Of a DNA stretch of 64,000 nucleotides, positions 44,793-56,462 are shown one piece after another (position 1 is the stretch's first letter; each line of letters begins with the position of its first letter). Under the pieces are notes generated by a model, which saw only the letters and a program-made list of their open reading frames with translations, did not search any database and was not told the DNA's origin. This DNA is from Pseudomonadales bacterium (GTDB lineage Bacteria; Pseudomonadota; Gammaproteobacteria; Pseudomonadales; JAHRWD01), in the NCBI GenBank assembly GCA_029210125.1, contig JARGPR010000006.1, positions 62,001-126,000 on the forward strand. The letters are read 5' to 3'. The translations under genes and the position numbers were made by a program.

Positions 44793-46232
44793 TTAATCTG
44801 GCATCGGGGTAGGGCCTAAAAAGCGAGTTTCCTCCTGCGCCTGAATAGTACGGTCATCAATGGCTTCAACTCGGAAGTGAACCTTGATATTCGAACGGTT
44901 TATCTTCGCAGGGTTAATCTCTAGCTGGACGGGCAGGGTAAGGTGCTCACCCGAGGCTACGGTGATCTCTTTTTTGCCGATGTATTGAAGCTGGTCATCT
45001 CCCTTTATTCCGAGGCGGTAGCTATGTTGCTTCTGATCCATATTCATGATTTTCAGGCTATAGGTATTGCTGATATTTCCTGTCGATGAATACCCAAATA
45101 ACTGATTGCGGTCACGAATAATATCAAGCTCTAGCGGTATTCGTGTCGCTACTTTATAGCCAAACGCAAATACCATTATAAGCATGACGATCCCGTAGCC
45201 GATGAGCCGAGGCCGTAGAAATTTAGTTTTTCCACCCTCCAGTTCATGCTGGGTGGTATAGCGGATTAGCCCTCTTGGGTAGTCCATTTTATCCATAACT
45301 TCATCGCAGGCATCAATGCAGTGAGCGCAGGTAATACATTCGTATTGAAGGCCATCACGTATGTCGATGCCGGTTGGACACACCTGCACACAGACTGAGC
45401 AGTCGACACAATCACCCAACCCAAGGGTTGCCGGGTCGGCGCTCTTTTTTCTGGAGCCGCGAGATTCTCCGCGTTTGGCATCATAGGAGACGATGAGTGT
45501 ATCCTGGTCAAACATGGCGGATTGGAACCGGGCGTAGGGGCACATATATTTGCACACCTGTTCTCGCATCCAGCCGGCGTTGATATAGGTTGCAGCGGTA
45601 AAAAATAGCACCCAAAAAACGGCCGCCGGGTGAGCTTCAAACCTGAATATTTCAGGGATAAACTCTGTTAAAGGTACAAAATAGCCTATAAAAGCGAACC
45701 CGGTAAAAAGCGCGAAGGACAACCACAGGCCATGTTTGAATGTTTTTCTGAAAAATTTATTCAGGCTCCAGGGTTGCTTATCCAGCTTCATGCGTTGGTT
45801 TCTCGAACCCTCTGCAAATTGCTCCATCCACATGAATATAGATGTCCAGACGGTTTGAGGGCAGGTATAACCACACCAGACCCGACCAAGCCAGTTAGTG
45901 AAAAAAAACAGCGCAAAGGCAGCTATGATCAGCATCCAGCCAAGCAGAAAGAAATCCTGAGGCCAAAAGGTATAGTTGAAAATGTGAAACTGACGTGCGG
46001 GCAAATCAAACAGAATCAGAGGGTGACCCTGCCAGGAAAGCCACGGCATTAAAAAATAGCCCAGCAATAGAGGCCAACCGGTAAAGACTCGAATTCGCTG
46101 GAAAAACCCGCGAATCTCCCGGGTGTATATTTTTTCCTGTTTTTCGTAAAGGTTTAATTCTGTTGAGTCGTTAACACTGGCATTTGAAGGCGCTTTAGGG
46201 TCAATGGTTTTGAGTGGTATTTTTTGATTCAT
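44793..46232 (-). CDS. ccoG: CcoG (RdxA/FixG), polyferredoxin of cbb3 oxidase assembly
   Basis: The 479-residue inner-membrane protein has about five hydrophobic helices (near 40-60, 85-110, 155-180, 190-205 and 345-365), NapH-like WCGYTCPQTVWTS, and two [4Fe-4S] motifs CVDCSVCVQVCPTGID and CITCAHCIDACDEVM near residues 270-310. The C-terminal part is an immunoglobulin-like domain. It reduces copper for insertion into the cbb3 oxidase. It lies after ccoNOQP, separated by a terminator-like hairpin. ccoH, ccoI and ccoS do not follow. Confidence 0.96.
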   Translation of the reverse strand: MNQKIPLKTIDPKAPSNASVNDSTELNLYEKQEKIYTREIRGFFQRIRVFTGWPLLLGYFLMPWLSWQGHPLILFDLPARQFHIFNYTFWPQDFFLLGWMLIIAAFALFFFTNWLGRVWCGYTCPQTVWTSIFMWMEQFAEGSRNQRMKLDKQPWSLNKFFRKTFKHGLWLSFALFTGFAFIGYFVPLTEFIPEIFRFEAHPAAVFWVLFFTAATYINAGWMREQVCKYMCPYARFQSAMFDQDTLIVSYDAKRGESRGSRKKSADPATLGLGDCVDCSVCVQVCPTGIDIRDGLQYECITCAHCIDACDEVMDKMDYPRGLIRYTTQHELEGGKTKFLRPRLIGYGIVMLIMVFAFGYKVATRIPLELDIIRDRNQLFGYSSTGNISNTYSLKIMNMDQKQHSYRLGIKGDDQLQYIGKKEITVASGEHLTLPVQLEINPAKINRSNIKVHFRVEAIDDRTIQAQEETRFLGPTPMPD

Positions 46233-46402
46233 ATGTGCGATCCAATCGGTGTTGGATATAGATTAGCGGAGATTGCCGGGTTAACTGTTCAATTTGGATA
46301 ACAGATCAGCGGTAATCAATATCCGATAGCAAACTTCTGCATAGCGGAGCGTAAATAGAGAGCGGGGCAAAACATGTCCGCTTTTATTACCATTTACCGG
46401 AA

Positions 46403-46434
46403 ACAATAAACGGAGCATAGGCTCCGTTTATTGT
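46403..46434 (-). terminator. Hairpin between ccoP and ccoG
   Basis: ACAATAAACGGAGC (46403-46416) pairs perfectly with GCTCCGTTTATTGT (46421-46434), loop ATAG. The U-rich last arm and following UU on the minus strand suit a terminator of ccoNOQP; ccoG would then have its own promoter. Confidence 0.75.
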
Positions 46435-46458
46435 CAGCTATAAAACGTTACGAGACGA

Positions 46459-47361
46459 TTATTGCTGGCTAGATAATGAAGAGATATAAGCCGCTAGTAC
46501 ATGGATTTTCTCCTTGCCCAGCAACTCTTCATGGGCGGGCATTTGGCCGAAGCGCCCGCTTCGGATGGTTTCTTCAATTTTGTTAGGGCTGCCGCCGTAT
46601 AGCCAGATCTTGTCAGTGAGGTTAGGGGCGCCCAGCAGCTGGTTGCCTTTTCCGTCCGGACCGTGGCAGGCAATACACATGGTTGCGAAGGTGGTTTTTC
46701 CTTTTTCGGCCAATTCAGCATCTGCTTTCATACCACTGAGGCTGGCAACATAGGCTGCTGTTTGCTTGACTCCATCCTCTCCAATAACCGCACCCCATGC
46801 CATCATTTGTCCCTGGCGGCCTTTCAAAATACTGGTTTCAATGGCTTCTGGGGTGCCGCCGTATAACCAGTCGTTATCCCTTAAGTTTGGGAAACCTACA
46901 CTGCCGGTGGCGGCTGACCCATGGCATATCGAGCAATTATTGGCAAACAATCGTTGGCCAGTTTTTAATGCTTCCGGGTCGGCCTTGAGTTCATCAAAGC
47001 TCATCGCCCCATAGCGTTCAAATATGGGAGCGTATTCAATCGTAGCCTGGTCTTGTTCAGCCTGCCATTGTCCGGCGGATGTCCAGTTCAGGTAGCCTTT
47101 GAAGTTACCCAGTCCGGGGTACAGGATGAGATAGGCTAGTGCAAAAACGATGGTCAGGATAAACATCCAGTACCACCAGCTGGGCAGAGGGTTGTTGTAT
47201 TCCTGAATACCATCATATTCATGACCGGTTGTAGGGTCGTCAATATTATCAGCGGGTTTAACGCTGACCTGGTTTAATTTCAACAACAACCAGGTACCTG
47301 CAATACAACCAAGGGTAAGGATGATGATCCACCAGTGCCAAAAGCTACTCAAGCTACTCAT
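46459..47361 (-). CDS. ccoP: CcoP, diheme cytochrome c subunit of cbb3 oxidase
   Basis: This 300-residue subunit starts at ATG 47361 behind AGGAG, with two N-terminal membrane helices (WWIIILTLGCIAGTWLLLKL and WWYWMFILTIVFALAYLILY) and two c-type heme sites, CSICHG and CIACHG, in the periplasmic part. It passes electrons from soluble cytochromes to CcoO. The first eight bases overlap ccoQ. The final four genes have the order ccoN, ccoO, ccoQ, ccoP. Confidence 0.97.
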   Translation of the reverse strand: MSSLSSFWHWWIIILTLGCIAGTWLLLKLNQVSVKPADNIDDPTTGHEYDGIQEYNNPLPSWWYWMFILTIVFALAYLILYPGLGNFKGYLNWTSAGQWQAEQDQATIEYAPIFERYGAMSFDELKADPEALKTGQRLFANNCSICHGSAATGSVGFPNLRDNDWLYGGTPEAIETSILKGRQGQMMAWGAVIGEDGVKQTAAYVASLSGMKADAELAEKGKTTFATMCIACHGPDGKGNQLLGAPNLTDKIWLYGGSPNKIEETIRSGRFGQMPAHEELLGKEKIHVLAAYISSLSSQQ

Positions 47362-47563
47362 TGTCTTTTTTCTCCTGTACCTTTTTCTGGGCCTTTTGTT
47401 GGACCTTGTTCTGGTATTGCACGATTTCATCATCGTCAAACGGTAAAAATGCATCTTCATCAAAACGCCCTTTGCGTTTTGAGTTGTAGGCCCAAAAACA
47501 GATACCTAGAAAGCTGGCTAACGCTAAAACTGTTGAGAGACTCTGAAGTTCAATTTGATTCAT
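47354..47563 (-). CDS. ccoQ: CcoQ, small subunit of cbb3 oxidase
   Basis: This short protein has one membrane helix (LSTVLALASFLGICFWAY) and a charged, Gln- and Lys-rich cytoplasmic tail, as expected for CcoQ/FixQ, which stabilises the complex. I favour the ATG at 47563 (69 residues); an ATG at 47581, next to the ccoO stop, would add six residues. It overlaps the ccoP start by eight bases. Confidence 0.93.
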   Translation of the reverse strand: MNQIELQSLSTVLALASFLGICFWAYNSKRKGRFDEDAFLPFDDDEIVQYQNKVQQKAQKKVQEKKDNE

Positions 47564-47581
47564 AACTGATACCGTCTCCAT

Positions 47582-48190
47582 TTACCGTTTGTCTTTAAGT
47601 ACTGTGCCAAGGTTTTGCAGATAGGCTAACAGTGCATCGATCTCTGTCTTTCCTCTTACCTGATCATTAGCTGTGCGGATTTGCTCATCTGTGTAGGGGA
47701 CCCCGACAGCACGTAGTGCAGTCATTTTCTTGTCCGTAATCGGATCATCAATGGTGTTGTCAAATAACCATGGAAAAGCAGGCATGTTGGATTCTGGTAC
47801 AACATCCCGGGGGTTAAACATGTGAGCACGGTGCCAGTCGTCACTGTAGCGTCCACCTACTCGAGCGATATCGGGGCCGGTTCTTTTTGAGCCCCAAAGG
47901 AACGGGTGCTCATAAATACTTTCACCCGCAACCGAGTAATGTCCATAGCGTTCGGTTTCGGCACGGAACGGCCGAATCATCTGGGTATGGCAAACATGGC
48001 AGCCTTCTCGAATATAGATATCGCGCCCCTCAAGCTCTAACGCCGAGTGTGGCTTTAATCCTTTGACAGGTTCGGTAGTGGCTTTGTCAAAAAACAGTGG
48101 TGGTATTTGAACCAGTGTTCCAAAGCTGATCGCTACGATAACCAGCACGATCATCAGCCCAATATTCTTTTCAACGATTTCATGATTCAT
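47582..48190 (-). CDS. ccoO: CcoO, monoheme cytochrome c subunit of cbb3 oxidase
   Basis: The 202-residue subunit starts at ATG 48190 behind GGGGGAAC. It has a single N-terminal membrane helix ([20 protein letters not shown]), the heme c motif [15 protein letters not shown] near residue 70, and the axial methionine region [10 protein letters not shown]. It lies between ccoN (13 bp gap) and ccoQ. Confidence 0.97.
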   Translation of the reverse strand: MNHEIVEKNIGLMIVLVIVAISFGTLVQIPPLFFDKATTEPVKGLKPHSALELEGRDIYIREGCHVCHTQMIRPFRAETERYGHYSVAGESIYEHPFLWGSKRTGPDIARVGGRYSDDWHRAHMFNPRDVVPESNMPAFPWLFDNTIDDPITDKKMTALRAVGVPYTDEQIRTANDQVRGKTEIDALLAYLQNLGTVLKDKR

Positions 48191-48203
48191 GTTGTGTTCC
48201 CCC

Positions 48204-49637
48204 CTAAGCGGCATTCGGCTGAGTAGTGGCATCGGATTCCGGAGCCATTCGAATGGTCATCCAGACGTTGTAAGCCATAATGAGCATGCCGATGAAGAAA
48301 ATGGAGCCCCCCAGGAATCGCACAAAATAGGAGGGGTAGCTTGCTTCTAATGAGTCAACAAAGGAGTAAGTGAGGGTGCCATCCTGATTGACAGCGCGCC
48401 ACATCAAGCCCTGCATGATGCCGCTGACCCACATCGAAGCGATATATAAAACGGTTCCGATGGTAGCGAGCCAGAAGTGAAGGTTGATAAGAGCAATGCT
48501 ATACATCTCTCCCTGCTTTCTGCCAAACAGGATTGGTATCATGTGGTACATCGATCCCATCGAAACCATAGCAACCCAACCCAGAGCACCGGAGTGAACA
48601 TGACCGATGGTCCAGTCGGTATTATGTGACAGGGCGTTCACAGTTTTGATAGCCATCATGGGGCCTTCAAAGGTCGACATCCCATAAAACGAAAGGGATA
48701 CAATGAGGAATTTGATGATGGGGTCGGTACGTAATTTTTCCCAGGCACCTGACAGTGTCATGATCCCATTAATCATGCCGCCCCATGAGGGCGCTAGCAG
48801 AATCAAAGACATCACCATTCCAAGGCCTTGTGCCCAGTCAGGCAATGCACTGTAGTGGAGGTGATGTGGCCCAGCCCAGATATAGATTGCTATCAGTGCC
48901 CAGAAATGAACGACCGAAAGTCGGTATGAATATACAGGCCGCTCAGCTTGTTTAGGTACGAAATAATACATCATACCGAGGAAGCCTGCGGTCAGGAAAA
49001 AGCCAACTGCGTTATGGCCATACCACCACTGCACCATTGCATCGATAGCGCCTGGATAGAATGAGTAAGACTTCGTAAGACTAACGGGAATGGCTGCGCT
49101 ATTAACGATATGCAATACCGCAACGGTTATGATAAAGCCACAAAAAAACCAGTTAGCTACGTAGATATGTGAAGTGGTTCGTTTAGCGATGGTGCCGAAA
49201 AAAACAATAGCGTAGGAAACCCATACCACAGCAATTAATATATCGATAGGCCATTCAAGCTCAGCGTATTCCTTGGAGCTGGTAAGCCCCAGGGGCAGGG
49301 TGACGGCTGCTGACAAAATCACAAGCTGCCAGCCCCAGAACACAAAAGTTGCGAGTCGCGGAGCAAATAGCGCAGTTTTGCATGTGCGTTGCACGATATA
49401 AAAGGAGGTCGCAAAGAGTGCGCACCCTCCAAAGGCAAATATTACCGCGTTAGTATGTAGTGGTCGCAGGCGACCAAAATGGGTCCAGGGCAATCCAAGA
49501 TTCAGTTCTGGCCACATTAGTTGTGCGGCGAGGATTACCCCCACCAACATGCCAACGATGCCCCATACGATCGTCATAATGGAGAATTGCCGCACAATCC
49601 TGTAGTTATACACCGGATGGTCTATCGCATTGCTCAT
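48204..49637 (-). CDS. ccoN: CcoN, catalytic heme-copper subunit of cbb3 oxidase
   Basis: This 477-residue subunit has about 12 membrane helices and contains the low-spin heme b and the b3-CuB centre that reduces oxygen at high affinity. Histidine ligands are visible in [39 protein letters not shown] and [11 protein letters not shown]. The gene leads the operon, and an ANR/FNR-type box with correctly placed -10 lies 75 bp upstream, indicating induction at low oxygen. Confidence 0.98.
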   Translation of the reverse strand: MSNAIDHPVYNYRIVRQFSIMTIVWGIVGMLVGVILAAQLMWPELNLGLPWTHFGRLRPLHTNAVIFAFGGCALFATSFYIVQRTCKTALFAPRLATFVFWGWQLVILSAAVTLPLGLTSSKEYAELEWPIDILIAVVWVSYAIVFFGTIAKRTTSHIYVANWFFCGFIITVAVLHIVNSAAIPVSLTKSYSFYPGAIDAMVQWWYGHNAVGFFLTAGFLGMMYYFVPKQAERPVYSYRLSVVHFWALIAIYIWAGPHHLHYSALPDWAQGLGMVMSLILLAPSWGGMINGIMTLSGAWEKLRTDPIIKFLIVSLSFYGMSTFEGPMMAIKTVNALSHNTDWTIGHVHSGALGWVAMVSMGSMYHMIPILFGRKQGEMYSIALINLHFWLATIGTVLYIASMWVSGIMQGLMWRAVNQDGTLTYSFVDSLEASYPSYFVRFLGGSIFFIGMLIMAYNVWMTIRMAPESDATTQPNAA

Positions 49638-50016
49638 AGTGAAGTCCCGTTATACGGTTTCGGTCGATTAATTTGCGCGTGCATTATGTAGACTTTGATG
49701 AAGGTGTAAATTGATACCCGTCAATAAAACTGGATGAATAATGCCGCAGGTTAACTGCAGGGCTAAATGATAGCGATAAAACTGGAATATATATATATTT
49801 GATTGCCCTGTGTGGCTTTCTAATAATATTCCGTGGCTGCAGTTAAGGCTAGCTAACCACTTATTTTGCTGATCGAAAAAGAGAGTCAAATTGATATGCT
49901 ATATAGCCACATATTTTCAACACATCATGGGATGGTTATCTAGGTATAGCAAATGGAGTTGTTTTGCCCGGTTTTATAATTCAAGTTAGTTATCCAAACA
50001 CATCAGGCTTTTAAGA
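49638..50016. other. Divergent promoter region between ccoN and a LysR gene
   Basis: This 379-base AT-rich gap carries the ANR box at 49711-49724 and, on the minus strand, CATAAT at about 49684-49689 as -10. The LysR side has no recognisable operator; no palindrome with the T-N11-A pattern stood out. I saw no RNA gene. Confidence 0.5.
49711..49724 (-). promoter_or_regulatory. ANR/FNR-type box for ccoNOQP
   Basis: TTGATACCCGTCAA matches the TTGAT-N4-ATCAA consensus at nine of ten fixed bases. Its centre is about 31 bases from the minus-strand -10 CATAAT, the spacing of class II FNR-activated promoters. This fits oxygen control of a high-affinity oxidase. Confidence 0.8.
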
Positions 50017-50958
50017 ATGGATATTGATCGAGCGGATCTTAATCTGCTTTTATATTTAGATGCACTACTGCGCGAACAAAACGTTACCCGAGCAGCTCAG
50101 CAGTTGGGAATAAGTCAGCCCGCATTAAGTAATGGTCTGAAACGACTACGTGAATTGTTTGATGATCCTCTGCTGATTCGTTCCAGGGAAGGCATGACCC
50201 CAACAGAGCGAGCTATTGAACTGCAACCACAGGTTAGAGAGGTGCTTTCACAAATCAGCTCAATCTTGCAGCCGGAGCAGCAATTCATTCCGGCCGAGAG
50301 TCAGCGGGTATTCCGCGTGATGGCATCGGATTACGCTGAGGCAACGCTGTTCCCGGCGCTAGTAAAACGGATGCGTGAATTGGCTCCCCGTATCGTGCTT
50401 GATATTTTGACTCCGTCGGATATCAGCTTTCGGGACCTTGAGCAAGGAAAAGTGGATATGGCCATTAACCGATTTGACCATATGCCAGAATCTTTTCATC
50501 AGGTAACCGTTTGGCGGGACAGCTTCTCTTGTCTGCTCAATCGCAATAACCCGGCTGTGGCGGCACTCGACCTCGATACCTATCTGGAATCCAGTCATAT
50601 TTGGGTTAGCAAAACCGGCATTGGCGTCGGCTTTGGTATGAGGCCGGATAAACCCAGTGGTTTAGGTTGGATCGATCAGGCGTTGAGCCAAATGGGGCAC
50701 AAACGCAATATCAGCATTTTTACCCGACATTATCAGGTACCTGCGCTCATCATTGGCGACAACGATCTTATTGCGACACTGCCATCAAAGGTCGCGCAGC
50801 TTCAAATTAATAATCCGGAAATTGTAATTCTTGATCCGCCCTTTGATGTGCCCGAATTCGAATTGAAAATGGCCTGGAGCCCGTTGCTTCATCATAACGC
50901 CGCCCATCGTTGGCTCCGATCAACCATCAACGAAGTTGCTGCGCAGTTAACCGGATAG
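50017..50958 (+). CDS. LysR family transcriptional regulator
   Basis: The 313-residue protein has the LysR helix-turn-helix at about 10-65 (LLREQNVTRAAQQLGISQPALSNGLKRLRELFDDPL), then an effector-binding domain of the periplasmic-binding fold. NodD/Nac-like features such as DDPLLIRSREGMTPTERA are typical of the group near LinR/NodD relatives. The ligand is unknown. It precedes glcB on the same strand by 144 bp and is divergent from ccoN; which genes it controls is not shown by the sequence. Confidence 0.9.
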   Translation: MDIDRADLNLLLYLDALLREQNVTRAAQQLGISQPALSNGLKRLRELFDDPLLIRSREGMTPTERAIELQPQVREVLSQISSILQPEQQFIPAESQRVFRVMASDYAEATLFPALVKRMRELAPRIVLDILTPSDISFRDLEQGKVDMAINRFDHMPESFHQVTVWRDSFSCLLNRNNPAVAALDLDTYLESSHIWVSKTGIGVGFGMRPDKPSGLGWIDQALSQMGHKRNISIFTRHYQVPALIIGDNDLIATLPSKVAQLQINNPEIVILDPPFDVPEFELKMAWSPLLHHNAAHRWLRSTINEVAAQLTG

Positions 50959-51102
50959 ATTTTGCCGCTAATTTAGGATTGGTCGGATGAACTACACCTA
51001 TAGTTTGTGTAAAATGCTGCCCCCTCAGGTCGATTGCCGAAGCGCCCATCCAGACCTCGACAGAACCAAATTTTAACCAAGAACCGAAAGAACGAGGAAA
51101 TA

Positions 51103-53283
51103 ATGATGACAACACGTATCCAGAAAGGTGGATTACAGGTTTCCAAAGTACTGCACGATCTGCTGGTCGATGAAATCGTGCCGGGGACAGGCATTGATCC
51201 CGAGCATGTCTGGGCTGAGTTGGAATCTATCCTTCAGGATCTGGCTCCGCGTAACCGCGAGCTGCTAGCGATACGGGAAACGCTTCAGACAAAAATTGAC
51301 AACTGGCATAAAGAGAGAGCAGGACAACCCCATGACGCGGTTGAATACAAAAAATTCCTACGTGAAATTGGTTATCTGGTAGACGAAGGAACTGACTTCC
51401 AAATTAGCACCCAAAATGTTGATCCAGAAATTGCCAGCCTTGCTGGGCCACAGTTAGTAGTACCCGTGATGAATGCGCGTTTCGCTCTTAACGCTGCCAA
51501 TGCGCGCTGGGGTAGTTTGTACGATGCGCTGTACGGAAATGATGTGATATCGGAATCGGAAGAGGGTGGTGCTTCCAAAGGGCAGGGTTACAACCCGGTT
51601 CGTGGCGCCAAGGTAATTGAGTATGGTCGTGACTTTCTCGACAACAATTTTCCTTTAAGCAACGGCGCAAGCCACAAAGATTCATCCGGGTATTCGGTAG
51701 ATAACGGCGGTTTGGTGGTAACGCTTCAAGATGGTGCGACTGCGAGCCTTGCTACTCCAGCACAGTTCTTGGGTTATACCGGAGAATCGAAATTTCCAAT
51801 CTCTATTGTTCTAAAAAACAATGGATTACACGCTGAACTGCAGTTTGATTCGAATGATAATATCGGCAAAGATGATGCCGCTTCAATGAAGGATATCCTC
51901 CTGGAATCTGCTGTGACCACCATTCAGGATTGTGAAGATTCTGTAGCTGCGGTAGATGCGGAGGACAAAACCACCGTTTATAGAAACTGGCTTGGCCTGA
52001 TGAAAGGTGATCTGGTTGAGTCCTTTAGCAAAGGTGGAAAAACGGTTAAACGCGTTCTCAAGGCAGATCGGGAATACACTGCGGCCGATGGTGGCCAACT
52101 CACATTGCCAGGCCGTAGCCTATTGTTAGTACGTAACGTGGGTCATCTGATGACCAACGAAGCGATTATTGATGCCGATGGCAACGAAATTCCAGAAGGC
52201 ATTATGGATGCGATGTTTACATCTCTCTGTGCTGTCCACGATCTTAAACAAACCGGTCCCTACCAAAATAGCCGTACCGGAAGTGTATATATTGTAAAAC
52301 CAAAAATGCATGGCCCAGAAGAAGTGGCGTTTGCGGTCGAGCTGTTTGCGCGGGTTGAAAAAGCCCTTGGTCTACCTGAGAAAACACTCAAAATTGGAAT
52401 TATGGATGAAGAGCGCCGTACTACTGTAAATTTGAAGGAGTGCATTCGTCAGGCTCAGGATCGCGTGATTTTCATTAATACCGGTTTTCTTGATCGCACC
52501 GGTGATGAACTACACACCAGTATGGAAGCGGGACCGGTTGTACCCAAGGGCGAAATGAAACAGCAAGCCTGGATTGGTGCCTACGAAGATTGGAATGTGG
52601 ATATTGGCCTGGAGACCGGTTTCAGTGGTAAAGCACAAATTGGCAAGGGTATGTGGGCTATTCCCAATCAGATGGCAGCGATGATGGAGCAAAAAATAGG
52701 CCACCCAATGGCCGGTGCAAACTGCGCATGGGTACCTTCACCTACGGCTGCGACTCTTCACGTGATGCACTATCATCAAGTTTCTGTAGCGGATCGTCAG
52801 AAAGAGCTTTCTTCAAGAGCTCGTGCCAGCCTTGACGATATTCTGACGATTCCACTGTTGGGTGATCGCACCCTCAGTGCTGACGAAATTCAGCGCGAAC
52901 TCGACAATAACTCCCAGGGTATTCTGGGGTATGTGGTGCGTTGGGTTGATATGGGTATCGGATGTTCAACGGTGCCGGATATCAACGATATCGGTTTAAT
53001 GGAAGATCGTGCCACTTTGCGTATCTCTAGCCAGCATATTGCCAACTGGTTACACCACGGGATTTGTACAGAAGAACAGGTTATGGCATCACTGGAGAAA
53101 ATGGCTGCGGTGGTTGATCAGCAAAATGCTGGGGATTCCGCTTATAAAAATATGGCTGGAAACCTCGACAGCAGCGTTGCTTTTAAAGCAGCCTGTGAAT
53201 TGGTGATACAGGGTCGCGCGCAGCCAAGTGGTTACACCGAGCCTGTGTTACATGCTAGCCGTCGCACAGCGAAGGCTTTGTAA
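51103..53283 (+). CDS. glcB: Malate synthase G
   Basis: The enzyme condenses glyoxylate and acetyl-CoA to malate. The 726-residue length and single-chain G type are typical. [20 protein letters not shown] contains the catalytic loop, [13 protein letters not shown] the conserved glutamate region, [20 protein letters not shown] and [18 protein letters not shown] the substrate segments. The ATG at 51103 follows GAGGAAAT; an ATG three bases later also works. Isocitrate lyase is not in the window. Two hairpins follow. Confidence 0.97.
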   Translation: MMTTRIQKGGLQVSKVLHDLLVDEIVPGTGIDPEHVWAELESILQDLAPRNRELLAIRETLQTKIDNWHKERAGQPHDAVEYKKFLREIGYLVDEGTDFQISTQNVDPEIASLAGPQLVVPVMNARFALNAANARWGSLYDALYGNDVISESEEGGASKGQGYNPVRGAKVIEYGRDFLDNNFPLSNGASHKDSSGYSVDNGGLVVTLQDGATASLATPAQFLGYTGESKFPISIVLKNNGLHAELQFDSNDNIGKDDAASMKDILLESAVTTIQDCEDSVAAVDAEDKTTVYRNWLGLMKGDLVESFSKGGKTVKRVLKADREYTAADGGQLTLPGRSLLLVRNVGHLMTNEAIIDADGNEIPEGIMDAMFTSLCAVHDLKQTGPYQNSRTGSVYIVKPKMHGPEEVAFAVELFARVEKALGLPEKTLKIGIMDEERRTTVNLKECIRQAQDRVIFINTGFLDRTGDELHTSMEAGPVVPKGEMKQQAWIGAYEDWNVDIGLETGFSGKAQIGKGMWAIPNQMAAMMEQKIGHPMAGANCAWVPSPTAATLHVMHYHQVSVADRQKELSSRARASLDDILTIPLLGDRTLSADEIQRELDNNSQGILGYVVRWVDMGIGCSTVPDINDIGLMEDRATLRISSQHIANWLHHGICTEEQVMASLEKMAAVVDQQNAGDSAYKNMAGNLDSSVAFKAACELVIQGRAQPSGYTEPVLHASRRTAKAL

Positions 53284-53304
53284 ATAGCAAAGAGCCAATG
53301 AAAG

Positions 53305-53332
53305 AGGGAAACCTATTTTTATAGGTTTCCCT
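53305..53332 (+). other. First of two hairpins after glcB
   Basis: AGGGAAACCTAT and ATAGGTTTCCCT pair perfectly around a TTTT loop. No T-tract follows, so this may protect the RNA end more than terminate. A 14-base palindrome ATTAAGCGCTTAAT lies next to it at 53334-53347. Confidence 0.6.
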
Positions 53333-53357
53333 AATTAAGCGCTTAATCAAGCTATAT

Positions 53358-53397
53358 AAAAAAGGGGCCCCGGTTGAATACCAGGGCCCCTTTTTTT
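53358..53397. terminator. Bidirectional terminator between glcB and purB
   Basis: GGGGCCC and GG pair with CC and GGGCCCC around a short loop, flanked by six A on one side and seven T on the other, so both converging genes can be ended here. Confidence 0.93.
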
Positions 53398-53438
53398 GTT
53401 CGGCTGCTTTAGCCTAAGTTATATCAAATACAGTTGTC

Positions 53439-54830
<1,392 letters not shown>

Positions 54831-54909
54831 TTAGGCAAATATTGGCTGCGCAATAATACAGAGGTTGAATTTCGAATTACAGTATTTGTGCTGTGCCCGC
54901 AGTACTGAA

Positions 54910-55824
54910 CTATCGGTTGGTTTTGCGGCTGAATTGCAGCGTCAGTAACGCTGCACCGACGATACATGCCGCACCGCCATAGGACCAGATATCCGGTACT
55001 TCAGACCACAACAGCCAACCAAAAATTCCCGCAAAAACAATCGACAGGTACTGGACTGGACTAATCTGTGAGGCCGGTGCCAACGAATAGGCCTTGGTCA
55101 AACAAAACTGGCTCAGGGTTGCGAGTACGCCAATAGTGATCAGTTGCAACAATTGCCATTGAGTGACGCCCTGGTATGCCCACAGCATCGGCACTGCGGA
55201 TATCAGCGATGAAAAGAAAGAAAAGTAGAATACGGTCAGTAGTGGTGACTCGGTTTTGCCGAGCTGTTGTACTGACAAAAAAGCACAGGCTGCCAGACTT
55301 CCCGCAGCTAACCCAGCCAGTGAATTAATGTTAAGTATGCCCTGGGTCGGTTTCAGAATCATTAGCACCCCAATAAAGCCGATGATGACAGAGTAATACT
55401 GCTTTTTCGATAGTGGCTCAGAAAGCCAGAACCACGCAATTAAGGGAATATAGATAGGTGCCGAGTAGTTAAACAACATGGCATCGGTTAGCTTGAGGGT
55501 GCCAATCAGATAAAAGAAACAGTACATTGCTGTTAAACCCGATACGGTTCGAAATAGATGTAATCCAATGCGGTCCGTACGCAAAAACCCGCTCTTGTTC
55601 TTGATGATCAAGGGAATAAAAATTAGAGCGGCGACCAGGTTGCGAAAAAATACAACAGTTTCGTTGTTGACCTCGGCAGAAACCTCCCGAACAAACACTC
55701 CCATCACTGCGAACAGAAATGCCGAACAGGCGAGAAAAAACATCCCGCCACGAATATTGTGATGAGGGTTTTCCAGTTCGTTTGAGTCTGAACCTCTCGA
55801 ATTACTAATAGGTGACGTACTCAA
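54910..55824 (-). CDS. EamA/DMT-type transporter
   Basis: This 304-residue inner-membrane protein has ten hydrophobic helices in two EamA repeats, with MFNYSAPIYIPLIAWFWLSE and SPVQYLSIVFAGIFGWLLWSE as matching C-terminal segments of each repeat. The family exports amino acids, drugs or metabolites; the substrate is unknown. The TTG start overlaps the hflD stop by four bases, so it is coupled. It separates hflD from purB, which are often adjacent elsewhere. Confidence 0.9.
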   Translation of the reverse strand: MSTSPISNSRGSDSNELENPHHNIRGGMFFLACSAFLFAVMGVFVREVSAEVNNETVVFFRNLVAALIFIPLIIKNKSGFLRTDRIGLHLFRTVSGLTAMYCFFYLIGTLKLTDAMLFNYSAPIYIPLIAWFWLSEPLSKKQYYSVIIGFIGVLMILKPTQGILNINSLAGLAAGSLAACAFLSVQQLGKTESPLLTVFYFSFFSSLISAVPMLWAYQGVTQWQLLQLITIGVLATLSQFCLTKAYSLAPASQISPVQYLSIVFAGIFGWLLWSEVPDIWSYGGAACIVGAALLTLQFSRKTNR

Positions 55825-56462
55825 TGAACAGGCTGCAGCAGGTGATCAATCATCTTGATAACTCGCCCCTTCGGCATCAATACAAAGCGCCATGGCCGAC
55901 CCCCCACCTGCCTCCACAAAATGGCTGAACGTATGCCGGCTAGCAGCAAAGCACGCACCTGTTGTTGTACGGATGTTCGTTGCAGCGTGTGTTGATCACC
56001 CATTACCTGAATCGGTGGTTTAAGGTTGCTGGCGGTTTTTTGGTACAGCTTTGAAAGCTGTTCGCTGATAAATGGATCTGAAACGGATAGCTCTTCCAGT
56101 TGCGGTGAGAGCTGCTGAATTCCATTGCCGATGGTAGTCAGTATTTTGCTTTGTTTGGATAGTTGGCGTTCCAGTCGAATAAGGCCAAAACAATATTTAA
56201 AAACAGCCCTTAGTTTGTTTCTTTCCTTTGAATCCAAAAGCTTACGGAAAGTGGTTAAACCAATATATAGAGATGAAACTTCACCATATACCGCATCAGT
56301 ATTCTTTGGGTTCTGCTGAAAAATACTGTGAATACAGGTCTCGTAGCTGGCCTGGTGCCACTGGCCTGTTCTGGCTAATTTGTCCACCAATACCGCAGAC
56401 TGAAGTACACCCGCGAAGGCAATGACCTGATTGCGTAGGTCGGCATTGCTTGTAACATTCAT
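55821..56462 (-). CDS. hflD: HflD
   Basis: This 213-residue, mostly helical protein matches HflD, known from lambda lysogenisation where it binds CII at the membrane. [26 protein letters not shown] and [24 protein letters not shown] are the conserved ends. Its normal cellular role is not settled. ATG at 56462 overlaps the mnmA stop by four bases, and its own stop overlaps the EamA start, so three genes are translationally linked. Confidence 0.94.
   Translation of the reverse strand: MNVTSNADLRNQVIAFAGVLQSAVLVDKLARTGQWHQASYETCIHSIFQQNPKNTDAVYGEVSSLYIGLTTFRKLLDSKERNKLRAVFKYCFGLIRLERQLSKQSKILTTIGNGIQQLSPQLEELSVSDPFISEQLSKLYQKTASNLKPPIQVMGDQHTLQRTSVQQQVRALLLAGIRSAILWRQVGGRPWRFVLMPKGRVIKMIDHLLQPVH

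Noticed and set aside
49668-49889. 73-codon minus-strand frame upstream of ccoN
   Set aside because: It covers the ANR box and -10 of ccoN; a coding use there is unlikely and nothing in its content is recognisable.
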